Shown here: in pieces, positions 3,972-5,295 of the stretch | How the letters are laid out: every line of letters starts with the position of its first letter | How positions within the stretch are numbered: the stretch's first letter is position 1 | NCBI GenBank assembly: GCA_964353405.1 | Contig: CAYGWJ010000041.1 | Location: forward strand, 1 to 5,295 | Length of the DNA: 5,295 bases | From: JBGLNJ01 sp964353405 | GTDB lineage: Bacteria; Chloroflexota; Anaerolineae; Fen-1058 | Direction of reading: 5' to 3' | Program-made: the position numbers and the translations under genes | The notes under the pieces: generated by a model | Seen by the model: only the letters and a program-made list of their open reading frames with translations | What the model was told of the DNA's origin: nothing | The model's database searches: none

Positions 3972-4969
3972 CGACCCAACTGAACATTCCACAAGATTTG
4001 CATCTAGACGAGTATACCTGGCGGCCCTGTCGCCGCGAGGACGTGCCCGCACTGTATCAAATGCTGCTCGCCGTGGATCAAGCCGAGAACCGCGACATGC
4101 TTCTGACGCTTCAGGACATGGCAACGCAGTTTGACGATCCGTGGTCGAACGCAGAGACGGACTCGATGGCGGCGTTCACGGCGGATGGACAAATCGCCGC
4201 CTGGGCGCGCGTGTTTCTCAATCCTCAGCCGCTAGACGAGTGCCGCGCCTTTCTATGGGGCGAGGTTCACCCCGCTCATCGCGGCAATGGGCTGGCGGAT
4301 TTTATCTTTGACTGGATGGAAGCGCGGGGCCGCGCCAGGCTGAACGAGATGCCGCCCCATCTGCCGCGCGTCGTGCGCTCGAGCGTACAGGCTGGCCTGC
4401 AAGAGCGGATCACTTTACTCGAGGGACGCGCCTTTCGCCCGGTGCGCTTCTTTTACCGGATGCGCCGCGACCTGGGCCAGCCGATCCCGGACGAATGCGC
4501 GCCAGGCGGCATCACGCTGCGCGCGTTCAGTCCCGAGTTGGGCGCAGGAGCAAGACAGGCGCTCAACGAATCCTTTGCCGACCACTGGAGTTTCGAGTCG
4601 GTCAGCGAGGAAGATTGGCAAATGTTTTTCATGAGCCGTTCGGACTTTCGCGCCGACCTGTCGTTCATCGCCATGGACGGAGATAAAGTTGCCGGAATTT
4701 GTCTCAACGTCGTCAACCGCGAGACGAACGAGCGCCAGGGCACTCGCGTGGGCTGGATTCAAGACCTGGGCGTGAGGCGCGCGTGGCGCAAACGCGGCGT
4801 CGCTTCGGCGCTGCTATGCGCTTCGATGCGCGCCTTTCAAGCCGATGGCCTGGACACTGCCATGCTGGGCGTAGACACGGAGAATCTGACCGGCGCGCTC
4901 AAGCTATATGAGCGGCTGGGCTTTTGTCCCGTCAAGCGCTTGATCAGCTTTGAAAAACCTGCGAGCTGA
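3968..4969 (+). CDS. Second double-domain GNAT N-acetyltransferase (MshD-like architecture)
   Basis: A 333-residue tandem GNAT, paralogous to the protein at 2382-3416. Domain 1 (about 15-165) carries LWGEVHPAHRGNGLADF (96-112) with the cofactor loop R105-G-N-G108-L-A110. Domain 2 (about 181-330) carries NESFADHW (200-207), LGVRRAWRKRGVASALL (267-283; R274-x-x-G277-x-A279) and LGVDTENLTGAL..YERLGF (300-319). The blocks NE(A/S)F-DHW, W-R-x-RG-x-A and GVDTENLTGAL are shared nearly word for word with the other double GNAT, whereas the first domains have drifted much more. That suggests the second domain is under stronger constraint and may be the catalytic one. The substrate is unknown. It starts within the stop codon of the previous gene, and the next gene follows after two bases. 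Confidence 0.92.
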   Translation: MTTQLNIPQDLHLDEYTWRPCRREDVPALYQMLLAVDQAENRDMLLTLQDMATQFDDPWSNAETDSMAAFTADGQIAAWARVFLNPQPLDECRAFLWGEVHPAHRGNGLADFIFDWMEARGRARLNEMPPHLPRVVRSSVQAGLQERITLLEGRAFRPVRFFYRMRRDLGQPIPDECAPGGITLRAFSPELGAGARQALNESFADHWSFESVSEEDWQMFFMSRSDFRADLSFIAMDGDKVAGICLNVVNRETNERQGTRVGWIQDLGVRRAWRKRGVASALLCASMRAFQADGLDTAMLGVDTENLTGALKLYERLGFCPVKRLISFEKPAS

Positions 4970-4971
4970 CC

Positions 4972-5295
4972 ATGGAACATTTAATAAAGTCACGCTACAA
5001 CGACGACATCTTGCGCCAGGCGATGCAGCGGTACGGCATCGCACAAGATCGAATCCATCTGCTGGATGGCTTTGAGAGTTTCATGTACGAGTTCGAGCGA
5101 GATGACGGCGATTACATCCTGCGCGTCGGGCACAGCCTGCGCCGCAGCATCCCGATGATTCAGGGTGAAGTCAATTGGATCAACTATCTGGTCGCGGGCG
5201 GCGTGCCAGCCGCCCGCGCCATCCTTTCGCAAAACGGCAAGCTGGTCGAGCCGATTGACGATGGGCAGGGCGAGCACTTTCTTGCCACAGCCTTC
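4972..5295 (+). CDS. N-terminal part of an APH/homoserine-kinase-type phosphotransferase (3' truncated by window edge)
   Basis: An open frame of 108 codons begins at ATG 4972 and runs off the right edge. Visible features fit the N-terminal lobe of the APH family (aminoglycoside phosphotransferases, type II homoserine kinases, SrkA-like kinases). The nucleotide-binding strands are LLDGFESFMYEF (30-41) and DYILRV (47-52), with R51 where protein kinases have the ATP-binding lysine. A helix with E66 follows (MIQGEVNWINYL, 62-73), then the family's VAGGVPAARAILSQNGKLV (74-92). The catalytic H-x-D loop and the metal-binding aspartate would lie beyond the window, so activity cannot be judged. It starts two bases after the stop of the double GNAT, with no strong ribosome binding site of its own, suggesting translational coupling. 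Phosphorylation of an aminoglycoside is one option among many for this family. Confidence 0.82.
   Translation, partial: MEHLIKSRYNDDILRQAMQRYGIAQDRIHLLDGFESFMYEFERDDGDYILRVGHSLRRSIPMIQGEVNWINYLVAGGVPAARAILSQNGKLVEPIDDGQGEHFLATAF

Overview
The window reads as a G+C-rich bacterial chromosome segment with one strand of closely packed genes, all on the + strand. Most of it is an acetyltransferase island. It holds the 3' end of one GNAT (GCN5-related N-acetyltransferase) gene and five complete GNAT genes, about eight GNAT domains in all, together with one ABC-2 type membrane permease and the start of an APH-type phosphotransferase. The mix of MshD-like double-GNAT proteins, an orphan-looking ABC-2 permease and hairpin-rich intergenic repeats reminds me of Chloroflexota (Anaerolineae or Chloroflexia relatives). 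That assignment is inference, because no rRNA or marker gene is present.

Layout: 2-55, C-terminus of a RimJ/RimL-type GNAT; 60-251, a folded insertion-like element; 261-815, a RimJ/RimL-type GNAT paralogous to the first; 809-902, a second small element; 916-1449, an AAC(2')/NodA-like GNAT; 1487-2311, ABC-2 permease; 2382-3416, double-domain GNAT; 3480-3971, single-domain GNAT; 3968-4969, second double-domain GNAT; 4972 to the right edge, APH/homoserine-kinase-like phosphotransferase. The last three genes are tightly coupled (a 4-base ATGA overlap, then a 2-base gap) and are probably co-translated.

The most striking observation is in the spacers. The first two gene junctions each hold a short non-coding element with inverted ends and internal hairpins, flanked by a perfect direct repeat (10 bp GAATAGAGAA at 50-59/252-261; 8 bp TGGGAGAA at 801-808/903-910). 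They look like MITE-type (miniature inverted-repeat transposable element) insertions with target-site duplications. Removing the second one in silico restores a GNAT C-terminus of exactly the length seen in the upstream paralog (EWEKLNER against EWERRHKE) and a normal overlapping operon junction. Removing the first restores a Shine-Dalgarno sequence (AAGGA) close to the next ATG. The other spacers (1453-1480, 2304-2360, 3416-3471) are instead filled by degenerate 7-bp tandem repeats of the ATSGCNT type, two of which run into their own inverted copy.

How the genes work together is not settled by the sequence. Several acetyltransferases of different subfamilies, a transporter subunit and an APH-family kinase would fit small-molecule modification and tolerance (for example of aminoglycoside-like compounds), but this is a hypothesis. 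Local duplication of general GNAT enzymes would look similar.
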